Of a stretch of 64,000 bases of DNA, positions 42,580 through 55,293 are shown piece after piece. The notes under the pieces were generated by a model. That model was not told the origin of the DNA. It saw only the letters and a list, made by a program, of their open reading frames with translations, and did not search any database. The first letter of the stretch is position 1, and each line of letters opens with the position of its first letter. This DNA is from Posidonia oceanica (Eukaryota > Streptophyta > Magnoliopsida > Alismatales > Posidoniaceae). The position numbers were made by a program, and so were the translations under genes. The DNA lies in the NCBI GenBank assembly GCA_037176725.1, contig JAZBRS010000049.1, forward strand, positions 12,356,001 through 12,420,000, written 5' to 3'.

Positions 42580-44727
42580 TCAGAAAAGATTGGGGTAACC
42601 CCCCGAGGTTCCGGCGGAGGAAGGATTGGCTATACTAGGACGTGCAAGTGCAAGTGCAGGTGTACGTGTATGTGCATGCTCTTGCTCGCCAACGTTGATG
42701 ATCTTGCGGTCAATCAGGCGTTGAACGGCGTCCCGGAGAGCAAGGCAGTTGTCCGTCGAGTGCTCGGTGGCCTGATGGAAACTGCAGAACTGATCCGTAT
42801 TATGCCACCACAGAGGGGGATTTGGTGACGGACGGACAACCGGGAGCCTCAGGAGCGACTCAACTTGAGGGAAGATGACACTCAGTGGTCCGGGGAGAGG
42901 CGTGTAATCACACTCAGCCCGACGAGGTCGTCTCTGCCCTGGATGGAGTCCTTGCCGAGCAGGTGCGACGTGATGCACGGGCTCGACGGTGGCAGTGTGC
43001 TCAGTGGGTGCAAAATTAGGTGCGTGCTCTAGCGGAAAAGGGTCTAGTTGACTCTCTACATAGGCAGGCTCTTCGAGAAGATCAACGCATAACTCGGAGA
43101 GCTGTTCGGAGCGGTTCGGAGTGGAGCTGTTGTTGTTGTTGCTGCGGCCGCTGTTGTTGGAGGTGTTGGCCTGCCTAGCCAATGCAGAAAGTGCGGGGAA
43201 ATGCCCACTTTGCAGCGAGCTTTCCACGCGGACACCAGCCCTAATCAGCGATGCATGACTAGTGATGTGCTGAATGCAAAGCAGAGTCCCAATCACTGGC
43301 AGCGCCCCTTTAACGATCATCTCGATAGAATCCTCCTTGGAGGGTTTATCTTTGACTTGGGCGGCTAAGGAACGCCAGCGACCGACATACTCCCCGAATG
43401 GCTCTTGGGGTCTCTGCCGGATGGCGACGAGATCCTCCCTCTTGGGGATTAGGTCGAGGTTGAAAGCATACTGCTCAAGGAAGGCCTGAGAAAGATCCGT
43501 CCAAGTTCGAACCGTGGCCATGTCAAGGGAAGTGAACCACTTGAGCGCGGGGCCGGTCAAACTCTTCTGAAACAGGCGGATAAGGAGCCTTTCATCAGCC
43601 TGAAGCTGAGCAAGGTCCCTGTAGTATGCCTTCAGATGCGAAATAGGACAGCCTTTACCATTGTATTTATCGAAGACCGGGATGCGGAACTTCGAAGGGA
43701 GTGCGGCCTCGGGAAAGAGACAAAGGTCGCGAAACTGGTAAGACTGGTGGTCCTTGCCCTGCACTAGACGTAGTGCTTTCTCCAGAACGTCCATCCTGTC
43801 ATTGATGGGGTCTGGATTGGCTGCCATAGGAAATGAGGCAACAGGGGCAGGGACCACATACGCCGAGTGGGTCGCACCTAAGTGCTCCTCCGGATCCACC
43901 ATCACGTCGCCTGGTGGAGCAACGGGATGGCCAGCGTATCCGTGCGTGCGTGCAGTGTAGGCAGGAAAGCATGCTGGGTTCTGAACCTGATGCATGGGAG
44001 ATGGATGGGCAATATGTTGTGTAGTGCGTGATGCAGATTGTTGGAGCAACGGTTGCTGCACAGGCGCGATGCTGGGCAGTGAACCAGTGGGATACTGTGC
44101 TCCAACCAGTCCGAGAGACTGATCACCAGAAAAGGGAGTTGTATGCAGTGCACGGTGTTGTGCAGAAGCAGGAGACAAATGCCGCGCCCTCATCACCGGA
44201 GCAGTGTGTAGCTGGGGCGATGGTCTGGGCGGGAGTGCAGTGTGTGCAACAGCAGGCCGCAGAGGAACCTCAGGGGCAACAGGAATGCAAGAGGGTCGAA
44301 CTGATAGAGCTATACCCTGCAGTGTGTGGGCAAGGTCCATCAGGTGCCAATACCGCGCTTCAGGGGACCCGTGAGTGGGAACACTGAATTGCAGAACAGG
44401 CCGGGAGGCAGACTCAAGAGATTGAGAACCTAAAGCAAAGGTCGCCGCAGTGGAAGGGATGTCGGGAGTGACATATCCCAAGGACGAAGGAGTCAGAGGC
44501 GCCTCTGGAACGCAAGGGGCGGTCATCGAGATAGATTCGACGACCGGATCCAGAGTGGCGCAAGTTTGCCAAAGACCCGCAGCAGAAGGGAGTGCCCTAG
44601 ACGCCTGAGGATCGAATCCTGGTGTCATAGAGGGCACAGAGCGAACAGAAGTGAAATCCGGAGGAACCCAAGTGGTAAACCCCTCCGAATCATCGGTAAA
44701 GTGGAGCCCATCGACTGACTGGGCCAT
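42580..44727 (-). CDS. Gag polyprotein of element B, first unit (715 aa, intact)
   Basis: Capsid/nucleocapsid protein of the Tat type. Residues 1-300 form a Pro/Ser/Gln/His-rich N-terminal region homologous to that of A and C. The gag core follows with the N-D-R-M-D-V-L-E-K-A-L-R start (near 43790), W-F-T-S-L (near 43530), and R-T-W-x-D-L-S-Q-A-F-L. An Asn/Ser-rich run (near 43120-43180) precedes the zinc knuckle C-x2-H-x4-H-x4-C (near 42795-42755). The ATG at 44727 is chosen because A has a matching Met-Ala-Gln there and it is the first of the frame. The frame has no stop, unlike gag of A and C. One residue differs from the second copy (Leu versus Pro, base 42812). Confidence 0.92.
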   Translation of the reverse strand: MAQSVDGLHFTDDSEGFTTWVPPDFTSVRSVPSMTPGFDPQASRALPSAAGLWQTCATLDPVVESISMTAPCVPEAPLTPSSLGYVTPDIPSTAATFALGSQSLESASRPVLQFSVPTHGSPEARYWHLMDLAHTLQGIALSVRPSCIPVAPEVPLRPAVAHTALPPRPSPQLHTAPVMRARHLSPASAQHRALHTTPFSGDQSLGLVGAQYPTGSLPSIAPVQQPLLQQSASRTTQHIAHPSPMHQVQNPACFPAYTARTHGYAGHPVAPPGDVMVDPEEHLGATHSAYVVPAPVASFPMAANPDPINDRMDVLEKALRLVQGKDHQSYQFRDLCLFPEAALPSKFRIPVFDKYNGKGCPISHLKAYYRDLAQLQADERLLIRLFQKSLTGPALKWFTSLDMATVRTWTDLSQAFLEQYAFNLDLIPKREDLVAIRQRPQEPFGEYVGRWRSLAAQVKDKPSKEDSIEMIVKGALPVIGTLLCIQHITSHASLIRAGVRVESSLQSGHFPALSALARQANTSNNSGRSNNNNSSTPNRSEQLSELCVDLLEEPAYVESQLDPFPLEHAPNFAPTEHTATVEPVHHVAPARQGLHPGQRRPRRAECDYTPLPGPLSVIFPQVESLLRLPVVRPSPNPPLWWHNTDQFCSFHQATEHSTDNCLALRDAVQRLIDRKIINVGEQEHAHTRTPALALARPSIANPSSAGTSGGYPNLF

Positions 44728-45988
44728 TGCTGACCGTGTCTAAGTGAGCAGAAGCTGCGACGAGAGAGAAAGAAATAAAGTCTAAGGAAAGCTACCGCCG
44801 GAAGCGACGAGTAGCTCAGAGGAAGGACGCTCAGAGTCCGGGCAGCGGATCCCGCACGTACCTGCAAAAGAGTAAAGATGTTAGAGGCTGTATGCAATAA
44901 AGAGTTATTAGGGGTGGCATGAATGGCATACATGCAAGTGAATGTCCTAAAATGCGCTCTCTCACCATGCATGTCCTGAGTAGATGACCTACTAGGACGC
45001 ACTCAAGGGTAGTGGGTTTAGACAGACTCCAGGTCAGAAAAAGCAGGTTCCCTGTCGAACTCCTGGCCCAAAGCTCAGGTAATAACAGGGTGGTGCGTTG
45101 GTGGACTCTACCCCGCCAAAGCGTGGGTGGTACCCTCTACTAACACCGACACGACCCCCGGACAAGGGGGGACAGACCGACTGACTCGTGCCACGCTCAA
45201 AGCGGTGGAACAAGAGGCTGAGACTGTCCTTCGCAGACTGTGGGTGGACTCAGAAGAGAGAATGCATGCTTTCTAAGATGAATCAATCATGCAAGATGCT
45301 TTAGAGTCTTTTACTTGCGTTTTATTAACCAGAAAGGGGGGAAAATTGCAAGTTATTGGCTCTAGTTGTGCTTAGAAGTTATTGTTTAGCTTTATTGTAG
45401 CTTTTAAGTTAAGCAAAAGGGAGAGCAAACATGTTTCTACTGTCCTAAGCATGGCATGTGCCAAAGGGGAGAAAATCAGTCAAGCATGGCAGGCAGACAA
45501 TCATACAACACAACAAAAGGCAAGTGCATGGCATGTGCGAGTGTTTGTGAGCATAATGGTGAAGAAAAACATTCATCGAGTCAAAAGGCATGCATGTGCG
45601 TGCGTAGTGACATAGCAAAGGTGTAAAAGAAGCATTCACCATTCAAAAAGCATGTATTGTTGCCAAACAAGTATGTAGACATGCAATGTGCGATAACTAA
45701 AGCAGTAATAAGCAAGTAAGACAAGGAAAATAAAGACAAGTAAGCTGTAAAGGAAGTAAGAGCATAAGCAAGACAATAAGTAAATAAACAAGCAGAGAAG
45801 CAAAGCCAAGCGAAAGGGAGCACAAACCGAGGCGAAAGAGGTGCAAAACCTAAGCAAAGTAGCTACAAAGCGACTTTCTAGGAGTTTGCACAGAAAAACG
45901 AGCAAAGCAGGCAAAGAAGGCACACAAGACAGGCAAAACTGCGAAAACAGGCGAGCGACAAGCCGGGAACGAAAGCCGGAGTCTAGCT
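44728..45988 (-). other. Leader of B, first unit, with candidate splice acceptor
   Basis: The part 45030-45265 is the block conserved with A. Just upstream of gag the sense strand has CTAAC, then ATCTTTACTCTTTTGCAG ending at 44862, which is a good plant branch point, pyrimidine tract and acceptor. A donor CCAG/GTATGT lies in the 5' LTR (intron start 47354). Short open frames are not convincing. Second copy at 57442-58702. Confidence 0.55.
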
Positions 45989-46007
45989 ATCCCCAGCAAA
46001 GTCGCCA
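45989..46007 (-). other. Primer-binding site of B, first unit
   Basis: Sense strand TGGCGACTTTGCTGGGGAT one base after the LTR. It differs from the PBS of A at two bases in the middle but has the same arginine-tRNA-like form. Second copy at 58703-58721. Confidence 0.75.
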
Positions 46008-46008
46008 C

Positions 46009-49000
46009 TGTAGCGATCCCGATCGGAATCAGGCTCGCTATTTAGCGGCGATTGGATCCGAGGAAGAGGCTCGACTCGAAAACACTTGAAATCGAGGAGA
46101 AAAGAGAAAGATAAGACAAATCAGAGTCGCCACCATGTCTATTAACGGGAGACAAGGAAAATCGGGGGAATGCGTGAATTAACACGCAAAACCAAGCAAG
46201 GAATGCAAAGCAAAGCAATGCAAAGGAAACAAATGCAAATTCATGCAAATGAGATGACTCTAGCCTAGGATAAGGGCAGTACGGTCATTGCGGGCCAAAA
46301 GACAGGGCAAGGACTCCTGTTACGTGCGGGGAAGGTGTTAGGCACCCCCGACACGCCCGAAAATCGGTCTTTCTAGGCTTACGCTCGCATACGCAGGGAA
46401 ATGCAGGACTGAATGCCTATGTGCCTATGAATGCCTAAATGAATGCTCAAGGTGTGCTCTAAGTGGAGAGATGCAGGGCAAGGAAGTAAACGTGCTGTCT
46501 AAGTGCTCAGCTACGCCGTCTGTGTTCCGAACCGGGCGAAACCTGGCTCGTGAGAACTCCAGGCAGTAAGCATCACAGCCCTATATGCAAATGCAAGCGA
46601 AAAAGCAAAACAACGGCGAAACCATGCAATGCGATCGACATGCAAGAGAAAACGGCGTAAAGCACGCAAAACGAGGCAAAAACAAGAAAGCGCGCAAAAC
46701 GGTGCAAAGGGACAAGGTCGGCACGCAAAACGGGCGAGAAAGCAAGGCGGCACGCAAATCGGTGTAAAAGGCGATGACGGGCACGCAAAACTGTGCCAAA
46801 AACAGGGCGAGCGCGTAAAACGACGCGAAAGACAGAGCAGGCACGCGAAACGGTGCCAAAACGAGAGCGGGCACGCAAAACGGTGCCAAAAACTGCTAGA
46901 TAAAACCTCGGAAAAGCTGTGCGAATGCAAATGCAAGGAAAAGATTAGAAGCAGTAAAAGGAGAAGCAGAACAACGCATGTGTGAGAACAGGCGCTGTTC
47001 GGGGCCACACAGAGTAGGTGTGAAGACCTACAAAGGGGAGAGTGAGCAAACGGGGGGATTACCACCTCTTTTGCGACCATTTCCCACTAAACCGTTCCAC
47101 GGTGTGTCTCGCATGCTGCCCAAAGCTCGCGATGCGATCGGATCGTGGAAAAGGGGGAAGAAAGTCACATTAAGTGGTGAATCCAGGGAAAACACAACAC
47201 AAAGTCCACAGGGGAATGCGAAACAGGGATTTGAGTTGATAGACAAGAAGAAGAGGTCCTATTCTACATGCTTAAAGAGACAGAAATCGAAAACGAGGAA
47301 AACTATGCAAATGGCATGCAAATGAATGCAATGCAGGGGTTCAGGAGGACATACCTGGAAATCCGGGAGCCTGATCTGAGATCTGCTGGATCCATGCTGA
47401 AGAGCGCTTTGCTGCGGTCACCTGGGCAGCTTACTTGAGAAGATCCAACGGCTGGATCGGAAGATATCGCAGCTTCAAGGCAGGAAGGCCAGAACAGGGG
47501 AGAAGAACAGATCTAGGTGTTCAGGAGGTCCTAGGGGTGTGCAAAAGGTCCTCCCAAGTGAAGGGGAGCTAAAAGTGCTTAGTGTGTGCAGAGGGATGCT
47601 AAAATGCAAGACTAAATAAATGCAGAATGCATGCACAAGCAAGAAGAAACAAGGGGAACAAACTTGGAAAAGACAGGAGTTCAAAAGCATTTTTGAAAAA
47701 GAAAAGGGGCTAAAATGCAAATTTTCACAAGAGATGGGGTCCACAGAGGAGGATTTTGAAAACAGGAGAGGGCAGAGGGTTATTTTGCAAAAGACTGGGC
47801 TCAGAAAGCTAATTTGAAAAGAGGGTATGCATTGGAAGAAGTTTTGAAAACAAAAGGAAATCAGGATGCAATTTTAGAAAACTAGGGTCTAAAATGCAAA
47901 TTTTCCAGAAAACAGGGTTCTGGGGAGTCTGGGAATGCAAGTGGAGGGTCTACATGCAATTTTGTAAGCATAGGAGCTAAGATGCAACTTTAGGGGCAAA
48001 ACAGTCTTTTTACATGGTTTTTAAAGGATGCAAGGACCTATGTGTGATTTTTGAATCATGCAGGGGTCAAATATGCAATTTTGTATGGTAAACATGCTCT
48101 GAAAACACTGATAAAGGACTGATGTGCAATTTCTGGAAAAAACAAGGGCCAAAATGCAATGCAGTAAGCAAAAATGCATGCAAATGGTTACTGTCCATTT
48201 AAAATGGACCTAAATGCAAATGTCAGAAAACAGAGGGAAGAAGATGCAATGCAACAAGCAAAAATAAAAAATAAAACCTAAGTTACTACAGTGCATGGAC
48301 CTATATGCAAAATCAGAAACATGCGGGGATGCAGAATGCAATTTCATATGGTAAACTATATGCAATTAAATGAACTGATTTACTGCAGGACCTAAGTGCA
48401 AAAAACGAAAACAGAGGGGCTAAAATGCAAAATAATACAACAGCACAGCACAGTAACAGGACTAGATTGCAAATACAGAAAAGCAGAGATAAAAGCAGCA
48501 ATTTAGCATGGTTTTTAATTAAAAACTAAGCATATTAAATGGACAGAGGACTGAAACGCAAAAATTAAAAAAGTTAAGGCAAACATGCAATATCTGCACA
48601 GAAATCTTATAACTAAGAAAATAAATGCACAGTGATTTGCCGGCGGTGGCTGGCACTGTAGCAGTGAGCCACCGGCGCTCACCACCGCCGACACAGGGGG
48701 CTTGGGGAGGCGCGAGACGGCGGAGGACATAGCCGGCGACCGTGCGGAGCTCTGGGAATCGTCGAGAGTCCGTTCTGCTGGGCGAAGCATCCGGAGATCA
48801 GGGGACCGGCGCCGGAGAAGACGGGAAGACCGGTGAGCTGCAAGAGCGTCTGGAGGGCTTGGAAGCAGACTCTGATCGGCGGGGAAGCAGCAGGAGGAGG
48901 AGAGAGAGCGGGGAAGGTAAGAAAATACCTGTGTCCGTGTCTGGAGCGTCCTCCCGACCTCAACAGTGCCGGTGCTGGCCGACGGCATCTGTCCGGTCGC

Positions 49001-51606
49001 TGTGGGCGCTGTCCGCTGCTCACGAGGGCTGGAGTCACCTCAGAACGGTCCTCCGGAGCTTCCCAGATGATCAGACACGAGCTGTGCAGACCGGAGAGAG
49101 ATTCAGCAGGTCGTGGGTTCAGAGTGGCAGCCGGAGGCCGGGGGGAGTGTTTGCTGCTCCTCAGGCTGGATGGGACCCTCCAGGGGATTGCTGGAGGTCC
49201 AGGGAACGGTTCTGGATTGTTGGATTGGGCTTCTGGAGAGCGTGGAGAAGATTTGGAGGTTGGGTCGGTTTCTGGTCAGTGGAGAAGGCAAGTGTTTGTT
49301 GTGTTGTTCTCGGCCTGTGGTGAGGGAGAGGGCTGGAGGTCTGGTGCTCTGGAAAGGTGGATGTCAGGCGAGTAACTTAGGAAGATTTGGGGAGAAATGG
49401 AGTTCAGTGGTGGTGGGAATTCCGAAATGGGTTGGAGTTGGCTTCTGTTGGTGCTCTGCGGTGGATTCTGGTGAACTGGGGTGGTTCTGAGGGGTGGAAT
49501 GGCCGGGAAATGGCGGGAGGGGATTGCTGGTTTCTTGGGTGAACTTGGGGGATCAAAATGGAAGGGAATTCGAGGCTGGAACGGGCTGGTTTCAGAGGAG
49601 AAAGAAGGGGAAGTTCTACTGAAAATCAGAGGGAGAAGAAAGGGGGGTTTGCTTGGGAAATATCTGGATTTCTCAGCTCTCTCTCTCAGACGGCGAAAAA
49701 GGCCATGAAGGGGGTCGAATGGCTGGCTTTTATCAGGAGGAAGCTGGCTGCTGGCGCGCTGGGAATTTTTGAATTCAACCGGCGACCACTACAGCAGAAG
49801 CGACGGGCGTCGGCGAGGCGACCGGCATTCAATGCCTCCCGGAATTGGTGCTGAGATAGGAGAGAGCGGCGAGCTGCTGTGGATGAAAAGATGGAGGCTT
49901 GAAATTTGAATGGTGGAGGGAGCTCTGTTGCAGCAGGCCGCGGGAGAAAATCGGTGGAGAAAAGAAAAATGCGGAAGGTTGAAGAAGAAGAAGGAAGAAG
50001 GAGGCCGGACTGCTGTGGGCCGAGAAAAAAGAAAAAGAAATAAAGGAGGAAGGGAGAAACGGGCCAACAGGCCTAGTAAGAAAAAAAGAAATAAAAATGA
50101 GAAGGAAGAAAGGAAGAGAGGGAAAAGAAGAGAAATAAAATAGGAAAAAATAAATTAAAAATAAATAAAAATACTAGAAAGGTTGTGATGCGAATTAGGG
50201 TTTTAATTAAATTTTTTAATGACCATTTTGGGTTGATTAATGCGTTTTGGGCTTGATTAGGGTTTTAGGGTTTTGGTTTTGCTTTTAATTGGTTTTCACT
50301 TGATTAAATGTTTGTTAAACCCTTTTTTAAATTGTTTTAAAAATTGTGTTTCTCTTGTTAGATACTCAGGACATTGATTAGGATTTATTTTCGTATTAAT
50401 CAGGATTGGTTTTAGGTTTTTAAGTCTTAGTCTTCTTAGGTTTTTTTTTTCTTTCTTAAGTCTTTTAAATTATGCTTTAATTTTTATTTGTTGATTTTTC
50501 TTGGAGTTTTTAGCTAGATTTTTCTGGTTTGATAGGGTGTTTTTAAGTCTTTTAGATGTGTTTTTCTTTTCCTTTTAATTAAGTTTTTAGTTTGTTTTCT
50601 TTCTTAGGTTTGTTAGGTTAAGTCTCTTTGTTTCTTTAATTACTTGTTTTGGTGTTTGTTTTTTGATTCTTTTGATGGGGTTCTTACTTTTGGTGGGTTT
50701 TGGTTTTATTTTAGTTTTTTCCTTGATTTTTCAGTGTTTTCTTTTGATTTGTTTTGCATTTTTTAGCTTACATGCTTGGTTTTCCTTTTAGTTTGATTTA
50801 GTTAAGTTTAGGTTTTTAATTGCTTGTTTAATGTTTTTTAATTGTTGTTCTTAGGGTTCTGATTTGTTTCTTTTATATTTTGGGGTTTTACAGATTTTTA
50901 GGGGTTTTCATGGATTTTTGCAAAAGAAGGCAAAGGAAAAGAGAAGGAAGAAGGAAAAGGGAAAAAGAGGGAAATAGAAGGAAAAGAGATAGGTTGGAGA
51001 GAAATGATTTTTAAAATTCAGGAAAAAAGCTAAAAATAAAGTAAAAATAGGAATAAGATAGAGAAGGGATAGAAGTACAAAGGGGGCCCACAGCCAGGCC
51101 AGAAAAAGGGCAAAAAGGGGATGAAAAGAGAGATGATAATCAGGAGAGAGAGAGGAGAGAGAAAATGATAATCCTAGAGAGAGAAAAGGATAATTTGGAT
51201 GAAAGGGGGGCTTAAGGGTCTTGGAATGAGGTGAAAATTGGTGAATGGGCAGTCTAGGGTTTGAGGTGTTGGTTCTGAGGTTTTGGTTTGATTCTAAAAA
51301 GGTTTTGGAGGGGTTTCAAGGTGTAGAAAAAGGGGAGTTTTGCCTAGGTTTTCTAGGGTTTTTGGGAATGGTCTAGGTTTGGAAATTTCTAGGTTCTTGG
51401 GTAGGCTTGCTAAGTGGGTGTTGGTGGGTTTTCCTATGGATTTTGGTTAGGTTTTGAGCTTGGGAAGAGGGGTAAAGGCTTAGGTCAAGTTGGCTTGATT
51501 TTTGAAGGATAAAGAAGAGGGTTAGAGTTTGGTTTTGGGTTAGGTTTGAGTCCAGCAATCACCAGGAGGGCTCCAAGTGGTCCAAGCCTGCCAAGATGGG
51601 GTGTCA
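46009..51606 (-). repeat. LTR of element B, middle copy (shared by both units)
   Basis: 5,598 bp. It would be the 5' LTR of the left unit and the 3' LTR of the right unit. At the six diagnostic bases within the range covered by all three copies (46162, 46409, 46750, 48784, 48971, 49201) it agrees with the third LTR and not with the first. Confidence 0.92.
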
Positions 51607-51621
51607 ACAGTTGCCCCTCCC
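51607..51621 (-). other. Polypurine tract of B, second unit
   Basis: Identical to 38893-38907 and in the same inverted-repeat setting. Confidence 0.8.
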
Positions 51622-52507
51622 TGAGCAAGGTCAAGCGGAGCGAGGCCGCTGCTCAGGGTTGACAAGACACCCCATCTGACCGGCAGGAGCAGCGTGTTGC
51701 TATGGGCGTGAGCTACTTATCCGGCGGATGCACCGAAAATCGTAGCCCGTTGCCGCAATGCAAAATGCAGGGTGCAGATGGATGAATGCTAAGAGTGTAA
51801 TGCGAATGGTATGCTTATGCTAAAGCTTACTGCGCTGTACTCCTCTGGGGGAAAGCGAGATGGTGCATGCACGCGGGAGGGTGGAAAATGCAATGCAAGA
51901 TCGCCGGACAATACTTCGGGAGAGTCGGGCGAGGGGGTGCGCTGAGCGGTGTGCAGCTCTAACGCGGGGGGCCGTTTGCCAAGCTTCTGCTGTAGGCATA
52001 GGCGATGCAAGTGCTGAAAGTAAAGGCTGGAAAGTAAAGTGCTGAGAAGTAAAGTGCTGAAAAGTAAATATGCTGTGGATGTGCATGTGGTGGCGGGCGC
52101 GGGCCCGGGAAGGCGAAGTGCGGAAGTTGGTGTAAGGACCACAGAGGAGCAGCAGTGCAATAAGGGTGCAATGTTATGCAATGTTATGCAGTGGAATGTA
52201 GGGTATAAACAGCGGAGCACCGGGCATACGGAACCGGGAAAACGATCCCAAGGCCGCATACTACTGCGAGCATCATCCAAAGCCGGCAAGCTGCGAAAGT
52301 CTTGCGGGTGCCGAGGAGGATACCTTAGGCAATACACGAGCCAGGGGTTCGAATCCCAAGCACGCCATGTCCGTGCAATGATGGAATGCAATACTAGGAC
52401 TGACTCTACAGAGGACACAATGAAGCTATATGATGTTATGCAATGCGAATGCTGATGATATGCCATGATATGCAACAGAATGCTATTTACTCTACGATGA
52501 AATGCGG

Positions 52508-53434
52508 TGATAAGTTAACGGACCTATCGCTGGATAGTTAGGGCTATCAGCCCGCTGAGGAGTTAACGGACTCGTCACCGGATAGTTATGGCTATCAGCC
52601 CGAATGAGGAGTTAACGGACTCATCGCCGGATAGTTAGGGCTATCAGCCCGCTAAGGAGTTAACGGACTCATCACCGGATAGTTAGGGCTATCGGCCCGA
52701 GTGAGGAGTTAACGGACTCATCGCCGGATAGTTAGGGCTATCAGCCCGAATGAGGAGTTAACGGACTCATCGCCAGATAGTTAGGGCTATCAGCCCGCTG
52801 AGGAGTTAACGGACTCATCACCGGATAGTTAGGGCTATCGGCCCGAGTGAGGAGTTAACGGACTCATTGCCGGATAGTTAGGGCTATCAGCCCGAATGAG
52901 GAGTTAACGGACTCATCGCCGGATAGTTAGGGCTATCAGCCCGTTGAGGGTGGAAAGGGGGCGGGATGCCGAACCCGAAGGTGCGGCAGAGGTCCGGAGA
53001 TGCTCCCGCGACAGTTGGGGATGTCAGCCCGAACGAGGATGGAAATGGGATACCGAGGGGCAGCAAACAAGATGCCCCTGGTATCAGGATGATACCAGGG
53101 GACAGCCGAAGCACTCCTGGCACCAAAATGTGATGAGGGATAGATGAATGGATGATAGGTTGACGAACCTATCGCCGGGCAGTTAGGGGTGCCAGCCCGA
53201 ATGATGATGAGGGGGACGATACCATAAGGCAGCCGAAAAAGATGCCCCTGGTATCAGAATGATACCAGGGGACAGCCGAAGCGCCCCTGGCACCAGAATG
53301 CAAGGGTGGATGAACAGGCGGATGGATGATAGGTTGACGAACCCATCGCCGAGCAGTTAGGTGTGCCAGCCCGTGGATGATAGGTTAACGGACCTATCGC
53401 CGAGCAGTTAGGGTTGCCAGCCCGGATGCAAAGA
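52508..53434. repeat. Hairpin arrays and four-arm motifs of B, second unit
   Basis: Copy of 39794-40720. The 49-bp array is 52508-52949; the four-arm motifs are 53049-53124 and 53218-53294. In the latter the base 53250 is G, giving a fully paired 12-bp central hairpin, whereas the first unit has A at 40536. Confidence 0.85.
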
Positions 53435-54889
53435 ATGAGGGATGCGAATGGATACATAGAAAACGGGATACCCCCCGTGGTGGGTGTGCAATGGTCTCAG
53501 CGCGGGCATGCTTCGTAGCGTCACGAGGTGACAAATGAGGGACATGCCGGTCATCAAGGACCTACCCAACGCGGTGGGCGGCAAAACTTTTGAAAAACGC
53601 AGAGCCTCTGAGCGAGGTCAGGCAAAAGTGCTCATCCTTGACTCCGATTTTCGAAAACAGAGAGGAAAGAAGGTGATAGTATATTACGGCATGCATTTTT
53701 TGGTGGCTTTGGACTCAAAAGCAACTGCCAAGAGGGTGCTTCTGCACTTTCTAACTCAGGAGACTCGATTCTCGAGCAACGCCATGCCGAGTTGTGGTCG
53801 GTGGCTCTCTTTCTCACTCTTGGCTCAGGATGAGACTTTGGCTTTGCAGAGAATAGCCTTTGGCTGCAGGTAGGTAGCAGAAGCGTTGGATGTAGCTTCA
53901 CAGTCTCCGTCTTAATTCCTCGGGGACCGACTACCGCTTTTGACGCTCACAGGATGATGTTTCTTTTCCCCTCATGAGTGATTGGATCTGCATCTAGCCT
54001 TCTTGGAAATAAGTGTTGTCTGCACAGGGGTTGGAGCGTGCTGCTGCGCTCGGAGGGTGGGGCCAGGTCCTCCAAATATGATGTCTTGTGCAGTTGCCAG
54101 TGTGGCGCTTGATGTTGATAACTGAGGTGGCTTAGACGCTCGTCCGAATCACTCCTCTCATGAGCGCCTTCTTTCTTCAACTTCTTTCTTCATTTTTCTT
54201 TTGTGCTCAGCATGCATATCATGTTACCATATTCTTTTGCTCACATGATCTCTATTCTTTTGGATATGCATGACTTCGCCCTCTTGGGGTAGCAGTCCCT
54301 GATGAGGCATTAAGGGTTCGGCTGATCTGCATACACCCTCAGCCTCTGCAATGTGTGCTCACAGCCTCTGGCTATGCTCCGCTCTGCTTCGGTCCTCTCC
54401 ATGTTCGGTGGACTCTCTTGATAAGGTAGATCCTGCTTGTAGTGTTTTGAAACTCAGCGGGATGCTCTATTCTGCTCTTAGTCTCACTTTGTGGCCACAT
54501 GCAAGAGATGGCACTGCTCGGGTGAGACCTGCCTGAGACTGTCGCTGCTTGACATCCTCTAGGCGCTGCTTGCTTGTCCATAGGCAGGTTTCTGATTATA
54601 CAAATGTTTATGGGTTTTGTATTTTTTAGAAGGGAAGGGACAAGCATGTCTTTAGGTTTTTGCATTTTTTATGGTTTTTTAGGTTTAAGAAAACATAAAA
54701 GGGAAAACCAACAGCAATGCGAGAAAATATTTTTACGTTTTTTGATTTTCTTGATTTTTTTTTTGGCATTTTTGCTTTACAGGATGCATGAAATGGCATG
54801 TATGCAGAAGGTGATATGCATGATGACAGATATGTACAGGATGGCATGAATGCATGAGATGATAGCTATGTGCAGAGGAATGTGCAAGG

Positions 54890-55004
54890 TGATAGGTTGA
54901 CGGACCTATCGCCGAATAGTTAGGGATATCAGCCCGAGGATGACAGGTTAACGGACCTATCGCCGAGCAGTTAGGGTTGCCAGCCCGTGGATGATATGAG
55001 ATGA
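54890..55004. repeat. Second hairpin cluster of B, second unit
   Basis: Copy of 42176-42290, without a visible change. Confidence 0.7.
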
Positions 55005-55293
55005 ATGCAAGAAGTAGAAGAGATGCATGCTTTTTAATGAGTTTCGTTGATTTTATGCTTTTTATGATTTTCAGGCAAGGCGAAAAACCAAAAAAAACAA
55101 AACTAAATGGAAAGAAAAGACAATGCAGAAAACAAAAGAGAGGTTAGAAGGACTTACCTGGATGGCGCTGTGCCTGGTCGTGCTGTCGACGCTGCCGTTG
55201 CATCTCCGAGCGTCCCTCGGACGAGATAGGGAGGATGGAAGAAGGGGATCGCGCCGATGGGGACCAGAAGGATCCATCGGAGCAGAGCGGGAT

